Origin: an uncultured Oscillospiraceae bacterium
Lineage (GTDB): Bacteria; Bacillota; Clostridia; Oscillospirales; Acutalibacteraceae
NCBI GenBank assembly: GCA_905211675.1
Contig: CAJMBP010000086.1
Location: 1 to 5,285, forward strand
Reading direction: 5' to 3'
DNA: 5,285 nt
A program made the position numbers and the translations under genes. How positions within the stretch are numbered: position 1 is the stretch's first letter; every line of letters begins with the position of its first letter. The notes below the pieces were generated by a model. That model ran no database searches. It saw only the letters and a program-made list of their open reading frames with translations, and was not told the DNA's origin. Of this stretch, positions 5,064 to 5,285 are shown piece by piece.

Positions 5064-5092
5064 TTGACAAGCGGTTTGCTTAATAATATAAT
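5064..5092 (+). promoter_or_regulatory. Consensus sigma-A promoter of the flavodiiron protein gene
   Basis: TTGACA (5064-5069) and TATAAT (5087-5092) are both perfect and separated by 17 nt. Transcription should start near 5099, so the leader is under 30 nt. The -35 begins 11 nt after the isomerase stop. No operator repeat is obvious, so expression may be high and constitutive. Confidence 0.9.
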
Positions 5093-5126
5093 ATAGTTAT
5101 CAGAGTTTTACTGGGGGATGTTAAAT

Positions 5127-5285
5127 TTGATTATCACAAACGATATTAAGTATGTTGGCGTTGACGACCGAAAAATAGATTTGTTTGAAGGTCAGTATAT
5201 TGTGCCTAACGGTATATCATATAATTCTTATGTTATACTTGACCGAAAAGTTGCCGTTATGGATACGGTTGACGTGCGCTTCTCA
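5127..5285 (+). CDS. A-type flavodiiron protein (FprA family), 5' end only
   Basis: Flavodiiron proteins of anaerobes reduce O2 to water, or NO to N2O, with electrons from rubredoxin or similar carriers, and protect against oxygen. Only 53 codons from the TTG are in the window, and the frame is open to the edge. The N-terminal block YVGVDDRKIDLFEGQYIVPN, then GISYNSYVI and AVMDTVD, is typical of the start of the metallo-beta-lactamase-like diiron domain in clostridial FprA proteins. The metal ligands (HxExD) and the flavodoxin domain would lie beyond the edge. The start is uncertain. An in-frame ATG at 5118-5120 directly abuts the only ribosome-site-like run, GGGGG (5113-5117), which is too close, whereas TTG at 5127-5129 is 9 nt from it, the spacing used elsewhere in this window. 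I prefer the TTG. Confidence 0.85.
   Translation, partial: MIITNDIKYVGVDDRKIDLFEGQYIVPNGISYNSYVILDRKVAVMDTVDVRFS

Overview
The window looks like part of the chromosome of an anaerobic, moderately AT-rich Firmicute, most likely a gut-type Clostridia (Oscillospirales-like). The reasons are AAGGAG-type ribosome binding sites 8-9 nt from most starts, near-consensus sigma-A promoters, a lipoprotein MetQ, a clostridial-style PdxS, and the start of an A-type flavodiiron protein. The taxonomic call is inference from style and protein similarity remembered from training, not from a search.

Layout. The left four fifths is one minus-strand transcription unit, read right to left. A near-perfect promoter (4179-4207) leads to a 44-codon leader ORF (4009-4143), a strong hairpin plus T-rich tail (3939-3984), then metQ (2925-3782), metN (1863-2876), metI (1166-1870) and cysK (206-1138), closed by an intrinsic terminator (148-197). 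Left of that, still on the minus strand, the window cuts the 5' end of pdxS (1-115). On the plus strand, to the right, lie a membrane-anchored cyclophilin-type peptidyl-prolyl isomerase (4370-5053) and the first 53 codons of a flavodiiron protein with its own consensus promoter (5064-5092).

Two things stand out. First, the leader ORF has 7 Met and 6 Cys among 44 residues, with 11 of the 16 residues 12-27 being Met or Cys, and it is followed by a terminator hairpin in front of a methionine-transporter plus cysteine-synthase operon. This is what a ribosome-mediated attenuator sensing Met-tRNA and Cys-tRNA would look like. No SAM riboswitch or T-box was recognised. Second, MetQ appears circularly permuted: the half that is normally C-terminal comes first, directly behind the lipoprotein signal, and the half that is normally N-terminal comes last, joined by a new linker of about 18 residues. 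All recognisable family motifs are kept, in swapped order.

How it fits together. MetQ captures methionine at the membrane, MetI and MetN import it, and CysK makes cysteine from O-acetylserine and sulfide. The operon would therefore answer shortage of either sulfur amino acid. Mature MetQ, MetI and CysK are themselves very poor in Met and Cys, as expected for proteins made under sulfur limitation. PdxS makes the PLP that CysK needs, but a terminator separates it from the operon.
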